DNA from: an uncultured Collinsella sp.
Lineage (GTDB): Bacteria; Actinomycetota; Coriobacteriia; Coriobacteriales; Coriobacteriaceae
DNA length: 12,247 nucleotides
Reading direction: 5' to 3'
Assembly: GCA_900553475.1 (NCBI GenBank)
Contig: USEF01000032.1
Coordinates: 1-12,247, forward strand
The notes under the pieces are model-generated. The model saw nothing but the letters and a program-made list of their open reading frames with translations, searched no databases and was not told the DNA's origin. Below, in pieces: positions 1 through 7,213 of the stretch; position 1 is the stretch's first letter; the number at the start of each line of letters is the position of its first letter. The position numbers and the translations under genes are program-made.

Positions 1-759
1 GACTTTGTGCTGACCTTTGAGGAGCTGGCCGGTATCATCGAGGGCAAGGATCTGGACATCGATCTGCTGGAAGTGGATGAGAATGAGGCAGCACTCTGCT
101 CCGCCTCTGCTGCAGGCCGCGGCTTTGCACAGTCCGGCGGCGTTGCCAAGGCTGTTGCCGATAAGCAGGGCTGGGAGGTCAAATACGAGGCCATCGACTG
201 GGACGCCAAGGATACGCTGCTTAACTCGGGCGCCATCAACTGCATCTGGAACGGCTTTACCATGGAGGGCCGTGAGGACGACTACACGTTCTCCGAGCCG
301 TACATGCTCAACGAGCAGGTGCTGGTGGTCAAGAAGGATGCGGGCATCAAGGGCTGGGACGATCTTGCCGGCAAGACTGTGATTACCCAGACTGATTCCG
401 CTGCGCAGGACGTGCTTGAGGGTGACCAGAAGGATCTGGCAGCGACGTTTGCCACGCTCGACACGATCGGCGAGTACAACACGGCCTTTATGCAGCTCGA
501 GAGCGGCGCGGTCGATGCCGTGGCGTGCGATCTTTCGATTGCCCAGTATCAGCTTGCCGCCAAGCCCGATGCCTATACGCAGCTTGATGAGCCGCTGTCC
601 AGCGAGCACTACGCCGTTGGCTTTAAGAAGGGCGACACCAAGTCGGCCGATGCTGTAGCCGAGTCGCTCAAGGCGCTCTACGAGGACGGCACGGTCAAGG
701 ACCTCTGCGATAAATATTCAAGCTATGGTTTGTCTTTCGATAATTGGGTGCTCAAGTAA
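1..759 (+). CDS. Polar amino-acid ABC transporter, solute-binding protein (5' partial)
   Basis: Extracytoplasmic solute-binding protein that would capture a polar amino acid and deliver it to the permease and ATPase encoded next. The frame is open from base 1, so the true start lies upstream of the window. Stop is TAA at 757-759. From about base 150 onward it reads as a classic family 3 binding protein: AKAVADKQGWEV, DWDAKDTLLNSGAINCIWNG, then TMEGREDDYTFSEPY, the hinge and lobe 2 region GWDDLAGKTVITQTDSAAQD, a QLESGAVDAVACD segment, and the C-terminal KALYEDGTVKDLCDKY. Substrate cannot be fixed; glutamine, cystine or a basic amino acid are all possible. Odd: the 50 or so residues before AKAVADK are acidic and lack the usual first-strand motif (of the type GFDxxFPPYG) expected just before this point. 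No signal peptide or lipobox is recognisable in the part visible. Confidence 0.85.
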   Translation, partial: DFVLTFEELAGIIEGKDLDIDLLEVDENEAALCSASAAGRGFAQSGGVAKAVADKQGWEVKYEAIDWDAKDTLLNSGAINCIWNGFTMEGREDDYTFSEPYMLNEQVLVVKKDAGIKGWDDLAGKTVITQTDSAAQDVLEGDQKDLAATFATLDTIGEYNTAFMQLESGAVDAVACDLSIAQYQLAAKPDAYTQLDEPLSSEHYAVGFKKGDTKSADAVAESLKALYEDGTVKDLCDKYSSYGLSFDNWVLK

Positions 760-1412
760 TGTCTATTCAGGTCATGATGCAGATGCTTGGCCAGGGATTC
801 TTGGTCAGTTTGCAGTTGTTTGTGCTGACGCTGCTGGGGTCGATTCCGCTGGGAATCCCCGTGGCGTTTATGCGCATGAGCAAAATCGCGCCGCTTCGCT
901 GGATTGCGCGCATCTACATTTCGGTCATGCGCGGTACGCCGCTCATGCTGCAGATGTTTGCCATCTACTTTGCCCCGTACTACGTGTTTGGCATTTCGCT
1001 CACGCCCGATTCCAAGTGGACGGCGTGCGTCGTGGCGTTCATCATCAACTACGCCGGTTACTTTGCCGAGATCTATCGCTCGGGCTTGCAGTCCATTCCG
1101 CGCGGTCAATACGAGGCTGCCGAGGTGCTGGGCTATTCGCGCGTGCAGACGTTTCTGTATGTCGTGATGCCGCAGGTCGCCAAGCGTATTCTGCCGGCGA
1201 TGGGCAACGAGATCATCACGCTGGTCAAGGACACGTCGCTGGCGTTTGCCATTGGCGTGGGTGAGATGTTCTCGACGGCCAAGGCGCTGGTCGCCTCGCA
1301 GGTGAGCATGGTGCCGTTTGCGATCGCGGCGCTGATCTACTGGGTCTTTAACTTTGTGGTCGAGATGCTGCTGGGCGCCGCCGAAAAGAAGCTGGACTAT
1401 TATCATGACTAA
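759..1412 (+). CDS. Amino-acid ABC transporter permease (HisM/GlnP type)
   Basis: Integral membrane subunit of the polar amino-acid importer, 217 residues, the usual length for a HisMQ/GlnP-type permease. Several hydrophobic segments are visible, starting with LVSLQLFVLTLLGSIPLGIP near residues 15-34. The motif RGTPLMLQ follows near residue 60. The EAA loop that contacts the ATPase reads EAAEVLGYSRVQTFLYVVMP, with the expected Glu-Ala-Ala, Gly and terminal Pro. The start is ATG 759-761, whose A is the last base of the binding-protein stop (TAATG), which implies translational coupling; no strong Shine-Dalgarno is visible. An in-frame TTG at 744 is rejected as start because it would overlap the upstream gene further and lacks a ribosome site. 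The gene overlaps the ATPase gene by 8 nt. Confidence 0.93.
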   Translation: MSIQVMMQMLGQGFLVSLQLFVLTLLGSIPLGIPVAFMRMSKIAPLRWIARIYISVMRGTPLMLQMFAIYFAPYYVFGISLTPDSKWTACVVAFIINYAGYFAEIYRSGLQSIPRGQYEAAEVLGYSRVQTFLYVVMPQVAKRILPAMGNEIITLVKDTSLAFAIGVGEMFSTAKALVASQVSMVPFAIAALIYWVFNFVVEMLLGAAEKKLDYYHD

Positions 1413-2169
1413 CTCAGTGATGAAAATCGAAAACGCGCGCAAGGCGTTTGGCGGCAATGAGGTGCTCAAGGATATCTCGCTTGAGGTGAAGCGTGGCGAG
1501 GTCGTGGCGATTATCGGGCCTTCGGGTGGCGGCAAGTCCACGCTGCTGCGGTGTGCCACGCTGCTCGAGACACTCGACGGAGGCTCGCTCTCGTTTGGCG
1601 ACCTTGCCGTTGCGACGGATGCGGGTTCGGGCGCGGTCTATGCGAAGGGCGATGTGCCCAAGCAGGCGCGCTCGCGATTCGGCCTGGTGTTCCAAAATTA
1701 CAACCTGTTCCCGCACTATACCGTGATGAAAAACATCATCGACGCGCCGATCCGCGTGCTTAAGCGCCCGCGCGAGCAGGCGGAAGCTCGTGCGCATGAA
1801 TTGATTGCTCAGATGGGGCTTGTGGGCAACGAGAACAAGGTTCCGTGTGAGCTTTCGGGCGGTCAGCAACAGCGCGTGAGTATCGCCCGCGCCTTGGCGC
1901 TCGACCCGGAAATCTTGTTCTTTGACGAGCCGACCTCGGCGCTCGATCCCGAGCTAACGGCCGAGGTGCTGCGTGTCATTAAAGACCTTGCCGCGCAGAA
2001 TATGACGATGGTGATCGTGACCCACGCGATGCAGTTTGCGCGCGATGTTGCCGATCGCGTGGTCTTTATGGACGGAGGCCGCATTGTCGAGGAGGGTCCG
2101 GCCGAGCAGGTTATCGACCATCCGCGCGAGCAGCGCACGCGTGAGTTTTTGAGCCGTATCGAGGGATAG
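1405..2169 (+). CDS. Amino-acid ABC transporter ATP-binding protein (GlnQ/HisP type)
   Basis: Cytoplasmic ATPase powering the importer, 254 residues. All ABC motifs are present: Walker A GPSGGGKST (38-46, Lys44), Q-loop VFQNYNLFPH, signature LSGGQQQR, Walker B ILFFDEPTSALD with catalytic Glu, and H-loop VTHAM. The insertion between Walker A and the Q-loop (DAGSGAVYAKGD, rich in Gly and Ala) is somewhat longer than in the best-known GlnQ proteins, but GlnQ/HisP-type proteins often vary here. Start ATG 1405 overlaps the permease end by 8 nt. A second ATG at 1420 (MKIENARKAF) is an alternative start, as it begins exactly at the conserved domain. The gene is followed at once by a terminator, so it closes the operon. 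Confidence 0.95.
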   Translation: MTNSVMKIENARKAFGGNEVLKDISLEVKRGEVVAIIGPSGGGKSTLLRCATLLETLDGGSLSFGDLAVATDAGSGAVYAKGDVPKQARSRFGLVFQNYNLFPHYTVMKNIIDAPIRVLKRPREQAEARAHELIAQMGLVGNENKVPCELSGGQQQRVSIARALALDPEILFFDEPTSALDPELTAEVLRVIKDLAAQNMTMVIVTHAMQFARDVADRVVFMDGGRIVEEGPAEQVIDHPREQRTREFLSRIEG

Positions 2170-2202
2170 GCTCAGGTATTTGCTCAACTATTAATTGAGG
2201 CG

Positions 2203-2241
2203 AAGCCGTCGCAGGTCTTACGGTCTGTGGCGGCTTTTTGT
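2203..2241 (+). terminator. Rho-independent terminator of the amino-acid ABC operon
   Basis: Inverted repeat AAGCCGTCGCAG (2203-2214) and CTGTGGCGGCTT (2225-2236), a 12-bp stem that includes two G-U pairs, with a 10-nt loop. It is followed directly by a T-run (TTTTT through 2239). It lies 34 nt after the ATPase stop and fits an intrinsic terminator for the plus-strand operon. Confidence 0.8.
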
Positions 2242-2243
2242 TT

Positions 2244-2467
2244 GCATCGACGGGGTTCAATAATCGCCTCACAAGCTTGTCTCTTCCTCTCGCCGCCTGT
2301 ATTCATACGTGCGCCGAAAGGTATGCATGGACGGCCGCCCGTGAGGGTAGGGTGGTGGCATAGGACATTTGGAGGGTGAGTCGGCTCGGTTGCCGACCAT
2401 GCTGCTCCCGGGATGGCACCGACCGCGAACTCTCCCCGTTGGCGTCGCGCATTGCGCGCGGCCCTGC
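2244..2467. other. Non-coding leader before the EF-G-like gene
   Basis: Together with the preceding terminator this is about 310 nt without a gene. I see no convincing sigma-70 promoter pair and no recognisable riboswitch or RNA gene. A small hairpin, GTCGGC (2379-2384) with GCCGAC (2391-2396) and a 6-nt loop, is present, as is a CCCGGG palindrome near 2407. The downstream frame is open back to an ATG at 2369, but that 37-residue extension is not family-like. The stretch presumably holds the promoter and 5' leader of the EF-G-like gene. Confidence 0.4.
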
Positions 2468-2474
2468 AAGGAGG
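2468..2474 (+). promoter_or_regulatory. Strong Shine-Dalgarno fixing the EF-G-like start
   Basis: AAGGAGG at 2468-2474 lies 5 nt before ATG 2480. It is a near-perfect ribosome site and decides this start over the in-frame upstream ATG at 2369. Confidence 0.85.
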
Positions 2475-2479
2475 TCATC

Positions 2480-4555
2480 ATGGGTGCTCCCAAGACCGGT
2501 AACGTAAGGAACGTGGTGCTCGTAGGCCAAGGCGGGGTGGGCAAGACTTCACTCGCCGAGGCCATGCTCCACCTTTCCGGCAAGACCGCCCGCCTGGGCG
2601 GCCACGACGGCACCAAGCCCACGCTCGACTATGACCCCGAAGAGGTCAAGCGTGCATTTTCCATCTCGACGACCATCGCGCCGATCGACTGGAAGGGCGC
2701 GCGCATCAATGTTCTCGATGCCCCGTGCTACCCCGATTTTATCGGCGACGCCTTTGCCGCGATGAGCGTCTGCGAGACGGCTCTGTTTGTGGTCGACGCC
2801 GAGGCCGGCCCGCAGCCTACGACGGTTAAGCTCTGGTATGCCGCCGAGGACCTGCGACTGGCGCGTGCGGTGTTCGTAAACCGCCTGTCGCGCTCCGAGG
2901 CCAGCTTTGCGACCACGATGGACCTGCTGCAAGAGCGCTTTGGCACGCGCCTGGGCGCCGTGACCCTTCCCTGGGGCGAGGGCGAGGACTTTGACGGCAT
3001 CATCGACCTGGTGCGCATGAAGGCGCGCCATTGCAACGGCACCGAAGCCGTTGAGTCGGAGATTCCCGAGGAGTATCGTGCCCAGGCCGAGGAGGCCCAT
3101 GACCATCTGTGCGAGTTGGTGGCCGAGGCCGACGATGAGCTGATGATGAAGTACCTGGAAGGTGAGGAGACGCTGACGCAGGAGGAGCTTGAGGGCCTGC
3201 TGTCGAAGGCGATCGCCGAGCGCATCTTTGTGCCGGTCTTTGCGGGCGATTGCATTAAGGAGCAGGGCGTCAACTCGCTGATGGACGACATCGCCACATA
3301 CTTCCCGGCGCCGACCGACTACGGCGAGATGCCGCTTATCGACGGCGATTCGCTCAAGATTTCAAGCGACGATGATCGTCCGGTGGCGTTTGTGTTTAAG
3401 ACCCTGGCCGATCCGCAGCAGGGTCGCATCAGCTTTATTAAGGTGCTGACGGGTACGCTTGAGCCGGGCCTTGAGCTGGTCAACGCGCGCACGCGCAAGG
3501 GCGACCGTCTGGCTCACCTGTATGTGATGTGCGGCCGCGACATGACCGAGGTCGGTCACGCCTATGCCGGCGACATTATCGTGGCACCCAAGCTGGCGGC
3601 CGAGACGGGCGATACGCTCTCGATTACCGGCAAGGTCGAGGCTGCGGCGTTTAAGTTCCCCAACTCGCAGTACCGCATTGCCATCGAGGCCGAGAATCGC
3701 GGGGACGAAGAGAAGCTCTACACGTTTATCGAGAAGGCCTGCAAGGCCGATCCGACCATGAGCATCGATCGTGACGAGGAGACCGGCCAGACCATTATCT
3801 CCGCCGTGGGTGAGGCGCAGGTTTCGGTGCTGCTCAACCGTTTGGAGGACCGTACCAAGGTCGTGGCCAAGAGCGTGCCGATCCGCATTCCGTATCGCGA
3901 GACCATCCGCCGCACGGCGAGCGCCCAGGGTCGCCACAAGAAGCAGACCGGTGGCGCCGGTCAGTACGGCGACTGCTGGCTGCGCGTGGAGCCGCTTATT
4001 GGGCCCGACGGCACGAGCGACGGCTACGAGTTTGTGGATGAGGTCGTGGGCGGCCGCATTCCGCGCTCGCTGATCCCCGCCGTGGACAAGGGCGTCCAGG
4101 AGACCATGAAGGACGGTATTATTGCCGGCTACCCGCTTACGGGCATTCGCGTGGCTGTGTACGACGGTTCGTATCACAGCGTCGACTCCAACGATATGGC
4201 GTTTCGCGCGGCGGCTCGCATCGGCCTGCGCAAGGCATGCGCCGATGCCGATCCGGTGGTGCTGGAGCCCATCGAGGAAATCACGGTGACTATCCCCGAG
4301 AGCTACGCCGGCGCCGTGATGGGCGACATCTCGGCATCGCGCGGTCGCGTGACGGGCATGGAGACCGATGAGCGCGGCGACACCGTGGTCATCGCCCAGG
4401 CACCTCTCGCCGAGCTGACGGATTACTCGACGCGCCTGCGCTCTATCACGCGCGGCACGGGCGACTTTACCATGAAGCCTGCTGGCTACGAGCAGGTTCC
4501 CTATGACGTTCAGGCCAAGCTGGTCGAGCGCTATGAGGAGGGTCGCGCCAAGTAG
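2480..4555 (+). CDS. Elongation factor G-like protein (EF-G2/FusA2 type GTPase)
   Basis: Translational-GTPase paralogue of EF-G, 691 residues, the full EF-G length. Domain order is kept: G domain with P-loop GQGGVGKTS (16-24), domain II near residues 290-380, domain III, domain IV with QTGGAGQYGDCWLRVEP, and domain V with YHSVDSNDMAFRAAARIGLR, LEPIEEITVTIPE, GDISASRGRVTGM and LRSITRGTGDFTM. Differences from canonical EF-G: the G3 motif, normally DTPGHVDF, reads DAPCYPDF (80-87), losing the invariant Gly and the catalytic-loop His; the G4 motif, normally NKxD, reads NRLS (134-137). This places it among EF-G-like proteins of uncertain function rather than the essential fusA product. No rpsL, rpsG or tuf gene adjoins it, which also fits a stand-alone paralogue. 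An accessory role at the ribosome is inferred; whether it hydrolyses GTP is open. Confidence 0.9.
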   Translation: MGAPKTGNVRNVVLVGQGGVGKTSLAEAMLHLSGKTARLGGHDGTKPTLDYDPEEVKRAFSISTTIAPIDWKGARINVLDAPCYPDFIGDAFAAMSVCETALFVVDAEAGPQPTTVKLWYAAEDLRLARAVFVNRLSRSEASFATTMDLLQERFGTRLGAVTLPWGEGEDFDGIIDLVRMKARHCNGTEAVESEIPEEYRAQAEEAHDHLCELVAEADDELMMKYLEGEETLTQEELEGLLSKAIAERIFVPVFAGDCIKEQGVNSLMDDIATYFPAPTDYGEMPLIDGDSLKISSDDDRPVAFVFKTLADPQQGRISFIKVLTGTLEPGLELVNARTRKGDRLAHLYVMCGRDMTEVGHAYAGDIIVAPKLAAETGDTLSITGKVEAAAFKFPNSQYRIAIEAENRGDEEKLYTFIEKACKADPTMSIDRDEETGQTIISAVGEAQVSVLLNRLEDRTKVVAKSVPIRIPYRETIRRTASAQGRHKKQTGGAGQYGDCWLRVEPLIGPDGTSDGYEFVDEVVGGRIPRSLIPAVDKGVQETMKDGIIAGYPLTGIRVAVYDGSYHSVDSNDMAFRAAARIGLRKACADADPVVLEPIEEITVTIPESYAGAVMGDISASRGRVTGMETDERGDTVVIAQAPLAELTDYSTRLRSITRGTGDFTMKPAGYEQVPYDVQAKLVERYEEGRAK

Positions 4556-4588
4556 CGTGTGGCGTTGCCTGCAATGTGGACGCTGACG

Positions 4589-4625
4589 AAAAGGCCGCCC
4601 TGGGTAATCCAGGGCGGCCTTTTTT
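4589..4625. terminator. Strong, probably bidirectional terminator
   Basis: AAAGGCCGCCCTGG (4590-4603), loop GTAAT, then CCAGGGCGGCCTTT (4609-4622): a perfect 14-bp stem followed by more T residues to 4625 on the plus strand. On the minus strand the stem is followed by TTTT. It sits between the EF-G-like gene and the convergent nuclease gene, so it can end both transcripts. Confidence 0.92.
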
Positions 4626-4661
4626 GATCCCATGGGGACGGAGGAAAACGAATCATTTTTG
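4626..4661. repeat. Possible dispersed intergenic repeat fragment
   Basis: The short gap after the terminator holds the palindrome CCCATGGG (4629-4636), followed by GGACGGAGGAAAACG and ATCATTTTTGGG. From recollection, similar strings recur between genes in Collinsella genomes. Only one copy is visible here, so the repeat status is not shown by this window. Confidence 0.25.
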
Positions 4662-4684
4662 GGTTACGGGCGGTGCGGTCGGCA

Positions 4685-5668
4685 CTAGTCTCCGGATGCC
4701 TGGTTGCGGCCGGTGGCGTAGTCGATCTGCACGTGCGGCTGCAGGTTGTAGCAGTACACGTGGAAGCAGAGGGTCTTGCCGTGGTCCTCGACCGATTGCG
4801 CCTCAAGGCGCACGCCGCGGCAGACAAGTTCCTCTTCGTTATACATGGGTGTGACGCGATAGAGCACGTGGTTGCCCGTCTCGCGGATGTAGCCGAGAAT
4901 CTGCTCCTCAAACGGCAGCATGCCTGTCTCGTTGAGATAACGCGTGCCGGTGAGGAGATTCTTGCGGTTGGCGTTTTCGCCGCAGAGCGACCAGGCGATG
5001 AGGTGACAGCGGTTGTAGAGGCTCTGGCCCGGAATAAAGTCGTAGCGCTGCTGGCGCCATCCAGCGGGATGGATACGCGAGATATCGCCGCGCTCGCCTT
5101 GACCGAGTGATTCGGGGCCCACGCAGGCAAGCGCTTTGCGGGTGCGGCCCAGGCTGTCAAGCTTGGAGAACTTCTTAAAGCAACCCTCTTCTGTAGCGCG
5201 CTCGTATTCATCGAGTGTGAATGATGGCGTGCCGAGCGGGTGCGTGCTGTCGGCGCGAAGGGCAACATAGGGGTTGCCGGCGTAGTCGGGAATGCTGCTG
5301 AGATAAACACCGCGGGCGCGGTTGAGGTCGGGGTTTTCGACCTCGTCGATGGGGGTGGCGGCGCTGTCCGCGGAAGCGCCGTCGCCGGTGTCGGTTGCGG
5401 CGGAATCGGAGCCATCGCCAGAGTCTTGGCTATTTTGAGAGTCCGAGGAGCTCGCTGTTCCCGATTCGAGTCGGGCAACCAGGTCCGCCTCGTCGTCGGT
5501 GCGGCTGGGACTCTCGTCTTGCTTCTCGGCCAGAGCCGCTGCCTGCTCATCGCTTTGCGGCGACAACAGCTTGGGCGCCCCGTCGAGCGACCCTGTGAAC
5601 AGCGCAAACCCCAGCACCACGGCGGTGCCGATGGAAAGTACTTGCTTGTAGGCGGACTTGCGCGACAT
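4685..5668 (-). CDS. Secreted or membrane-anchored DNA/RNA non-specific endonuclease (DNA-entry nuclease type)
   Basis: Non-specific nuclease of the beta-beta-alpha-metal fold, 327 residues. The N-terminus MSRKSAYKQ plus a hydrophobic stretch at 11-28 (LSIGTAVVLGFALFTGSL) is a signal peptide or membrane anchor. Residues about 40-110 are a low-complexity Ser/Asp/Ala-rich linker. The catalytic domain spans about 115-320 and contains YNRCHLIAWSLCGENAN with probable catalytic His222, then RKNLLTGTRYLN (metal-binding Asn, probably Asn237), TGNHVLYRVTP, and the C-terminal VYCYNLQPHVQIDYATG. This matches the Firmicutes and actinobacterial relatives of EndA. Start ATG 5668 is preceded by AGGAG with 5-nt spacing; the open frame back to 5824 is rejected as start because it lacks a ribosome site and would bury the signal peptide. 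Likely roles are extracellular DNA degradation, nucleotide scavenging or DNA uptake. No competence gene lies nearby. Confidence 0.88.
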   Translation of the reverse strand: MSRKSAYKQVLSIGTAVVLGFALFTGSLDGAPKLLSPQSDEQAAALAEKQDESPSRTDDEADLVARLESGTASSSDSQNSQDSGDGSDSAATDTGDGASADSAATPIDEVENPDLNRARGVYLSSIPDYAGNPYVALRADSTHPLGTPSFTLDEYERATEEGCFKKFSKLDSLGRTRKALACVGPESLGQGERGDISRIHPAGWRQQRYDFIPGQSLYNRCHLIAWSLCGENANRKNLLTGTRYLNETGMLPFEEQILGYIRETGNHVLYRVTPMYNEEELVCRGVRLEAQSVEDHGKTLCFHVYCYNLQPHVQIDYATGRNQASGD

Positions 5669-5787
5669 GGAGGCTCCTGGATGGACGGTTGGGAATCTCC
5701 CAGTCGAGCGGGAGCCGGCAGGGGCCGTTCTGTCGAACAAATACTTAAGATTTGAGACAAACGCTACTGATTCATTTGTCCCGCGGT

Positions 5788-6798
5788 CTAGATCGAGGTG
5801 GAGTCGAGCCAGTTGAGCTTGCACTCGAGAATGCGCTGCTCGCCGGGTTCGCTGCTTCCGTCAAGTAGGGCGAGCAGCATCTCGGCTGCTTCGCGACCTT
5901 CTTGGTCGACGGGCTCGATGATGGTGGAGACGGTCGGTGTGGTGAGATTAGTCCAGTCTTCGCAGTTGAGTCCCAAAAGGCCGATTTGCTGCGGAAGCAG
6001 ATGGGCCATTGGCTGGAGGGCCTTGTAGACACGGGGAAGTGCCCACTGATTTTGCACGAAGATAAGGGTTCGCTTGGCGGGATTGAACTTGAATTTAAAG
6101 TATTCGGTGAGCTCGTTGATTGACGGCTTGTTGTGATCGATGGGAATCGCTTTGTAGAGCTGCCCGTTCGCTGCCAGCGCCTCGGCATACCCCTGAAAAC
6201 GCTCCATGCGGGTGCGCATTTCGGTCATGTTGGCGGCAATGGAAAAGAAATCTTCGTAGCCGGCGTCGAGGAGTGCCTGTGTGGCGTTGTACACGCCGTC
6301 ATAAAGGTTGTTTTTGATCCAGCTGGTACCTGGGCTATAGATGGCCGCATCGAAAAAGACGACCGGCTTGCCGGCGCGTCTAATGCGGTCATGCACGGCT
6401 TTGAAGTTTGCCGTGGGCTGGATGATAAAGCCATCGACGCCCAGCGAGAGCGTCTTGTCGACGTACATGAGCTCGGTCTCGGGGTTAAAGTTGCTCGTGC
6501 AAACGACCGTCTGGTAGCCCGCGGGGAGCATGACCTGCTCCATGCCATTGAGAACGAGCCCCGCCCATTTGTTGGTGTTATCCAAAATGATGATGGCAAT
6601 GACGTGGGTTTGCTTGCCGGTGAGCGTCTGCGCTTGGGCGTTGGGAACGTATCCGAGTTCCTTAATGACGCGCGCGATTTTGTTCTGCGTCTTCTCGCTA
6701 AGCTTTTCTCGTTTGTCGTTGAGGTAATACGAGACGCTTGCCGTCGAGGTTCCCGCCTCTCGAGCGACGTCTGCGATCGTAACGCGCTGTTTTGCCAC
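5788..6798 (-). CDS. LacI-family transcriptional regulator
   Basis: Sugar-responsive DNA-binding regulator, 336 residues, standard LacI length. The N-terminal helix-turn-helix reads TIADVAREAGTSTASVSYYLN (residues 7-27), followed by the hinge region around GYVPNAQAQTLTGKQT. A periplasmic-binding-protein-like effector domain follows, with VIAIIILDNTNKWAG, a GVDGFIIQP segment, and a C-terminal PTVSTIIEPVDQEGREAAEMLL. I choose GTG 6796-6798 as start because GGAAGGAG (6804-6811, minus strand) lies 5 nt before it and the protein then begins MAKQRVTIADVA, as is typical. The ATG at 6834 would add 12 residues and contain this ribosome site inside the gene. It is transcribed divergently from the PTS operon and is its likely regulator. 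The effector is not predictable from sequence. Confidence 0.92.
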   Translation of the reverse strand: MAKQRVTIADVAREAGTSTASVSYYLNDKREKLSEKTQNKIARVIKELGYVPNAQAQTLTGKQTHVIAIIILDNTNKWAGLVLNGMEQVMLPAGYQTVVCTSNFNPETELMYVDKTLSLGVDGFIIQPTANFKAVHDRIRRAGKPVVFFDAAIYSPGTSWIKNNLYDGVYNATQALLDAGYEDFFSIAANMTEMRTRMERFQGYAEALAANGQLYKAIPIDHNKPSINELTEYFKFKFNPAKRTLIFVQNQWALPRVYKALQPMAHLLPQQIGLLGLNCEDWTNLTTPTVSTIIEPVDQEGREAAEMLLALLDGSSEPGEQRILECKLNWLDSTSI

Positions 6799-6988
6799 AG
6801 CGACTCCTTCCGACAGATGAGCATTTTCCAACATGATGACTTTGAGTCTTGGTGAAGGATACGCTTCGGTGAGCGGCTTTTTCCTTTCATATGAGTATGC
6901 AACAAATGCGGCATACGGGTGGGGTCGAAATTTGTGACCGGCATGCGCATCTGCCGTCTACCGAGAAAATCAAATACTTCTTGACTTT

Positions 6989-7002
6989 TGAAATCGAGGG
7001 CA
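6989..7002 (+). promoter_or_regulatory. Catabolite-operator-like (cre-like) site
   Basis: TGAAATCGAGGGCA fits the Gram-positive cre consensus TGWAANCGNTNWCA at all but two of its positions (10 and 12), including the central CG. It could be bound by the adjacent LacI-family protein or by a CcpA-like global regulator. Such weak matches occur by chance. Confidence 0.3.
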
Positions 7003-7020
7003 AAATCGCAGGATTCATTT

Positions 7021-7053
7021 TTGGTTAAACGCATAACTAAATCGCATAACCAA
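7021..7053. promoter_or_regulatory. Candidate LacI-family operator cluster
   Basis: GTTAAACGCATAAC (7024-7037) is a CG-centred palindrome with matching half-sites GTTA and TAAC, the layout used by LacI-family operators. The half-site CGCATAAC repeats 13 bp on (7043-7050). An outer inverted repeat, TTGGTTA (7021-7027) with TAACCAA (7047-7053), encloses both. TAAACGC recurs in inverse orientation at 7067-7073. This is the best candidate binding region for the divergently encoded regulator. Confidence 0.45.
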
Positions 7054-7083
7054 CGCTCTGACCTGCGCGTTTACCGAAATAAG

Positions 7084-7113
7084 CTGGCATTAAGAAAAAC
7101 GAGCACCTATATT
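7084..7113 (+). promoter_or_regulatory. Possible sigma-70 promoter of the PTS operon
   Basis: A -10-like TATATT (7108-7113) stands 18 nt after a weak -35-like CTGGCA (7084-7089). Transcription would start near 7120 and leave a leader of about 95 nt before the IIB start. The -10 is good, the -35 poor. Confidence 0.35.
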
Positions 7114-7213
7114 GTTCTTGTCGAAAAGACAGCAAGTCCAAACGGCAGGGGATGCTCCGGAGGCCTCCGCAGACGGTGTCTTGCGCACGCAACTCTATGA
7201 AAAGAGGGAAGCA

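Larger units (their letters stand above)
6799..7213. other. Divergent control region between the LacI gene and the PTS operon
   Basis: A 415-nt stretch without a convincing gene, AT-richer than its surroundings in the 6965-7120 part. It holds operator-like palindromes around 7021-7076, a catabolite-operator-like site at 6989-7002, and a possible promoter at 7084-7113. It also holds the inverted repeat GTATGC (6895-6900) with GCATAC (6911-6916), and the perfect 12-bp palindrome CGGAGGCCTCCG (7158-7169) in the probable mRNA leader. It should carry promoters for both divergent genes. Confidence 0.6.

Noticed and set aside
2369..2479. N-terminal extension of the EF-G-like protein from ATG 2369
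   Set aside because: The 37 extra residues are rich in Pro, Arg and Cys and unlike any EF-G start, while a near-perfect Shine-Dalgarno at 2468-2474 points to ATG 2480.
3362..4633. Minus-strand open frame of 423 codons opposite the EF-G-like gene
   Set aside because: It overlaps a well-supported EF-G-like gene and runs into its terminator. The translation is compositionally biased (Arg, His, Ala) with no recognisable domain.
4531..5760. Minus-strand frame of 409 codons overlapping the nuclease gene
   Set aside because: It is in a different frame from the nuclease, has no domain, is biased in Arg, Pro and Ser, and crosses the terminator at 4590-4625.
6799..6834. ATG 6834 as start of the LacI-family gene
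   Set aside because: It would add 12 residues that contain the good ribosome site GGAAGGAG. GTG 6798 with that site gives a typical LacI N-terminus.
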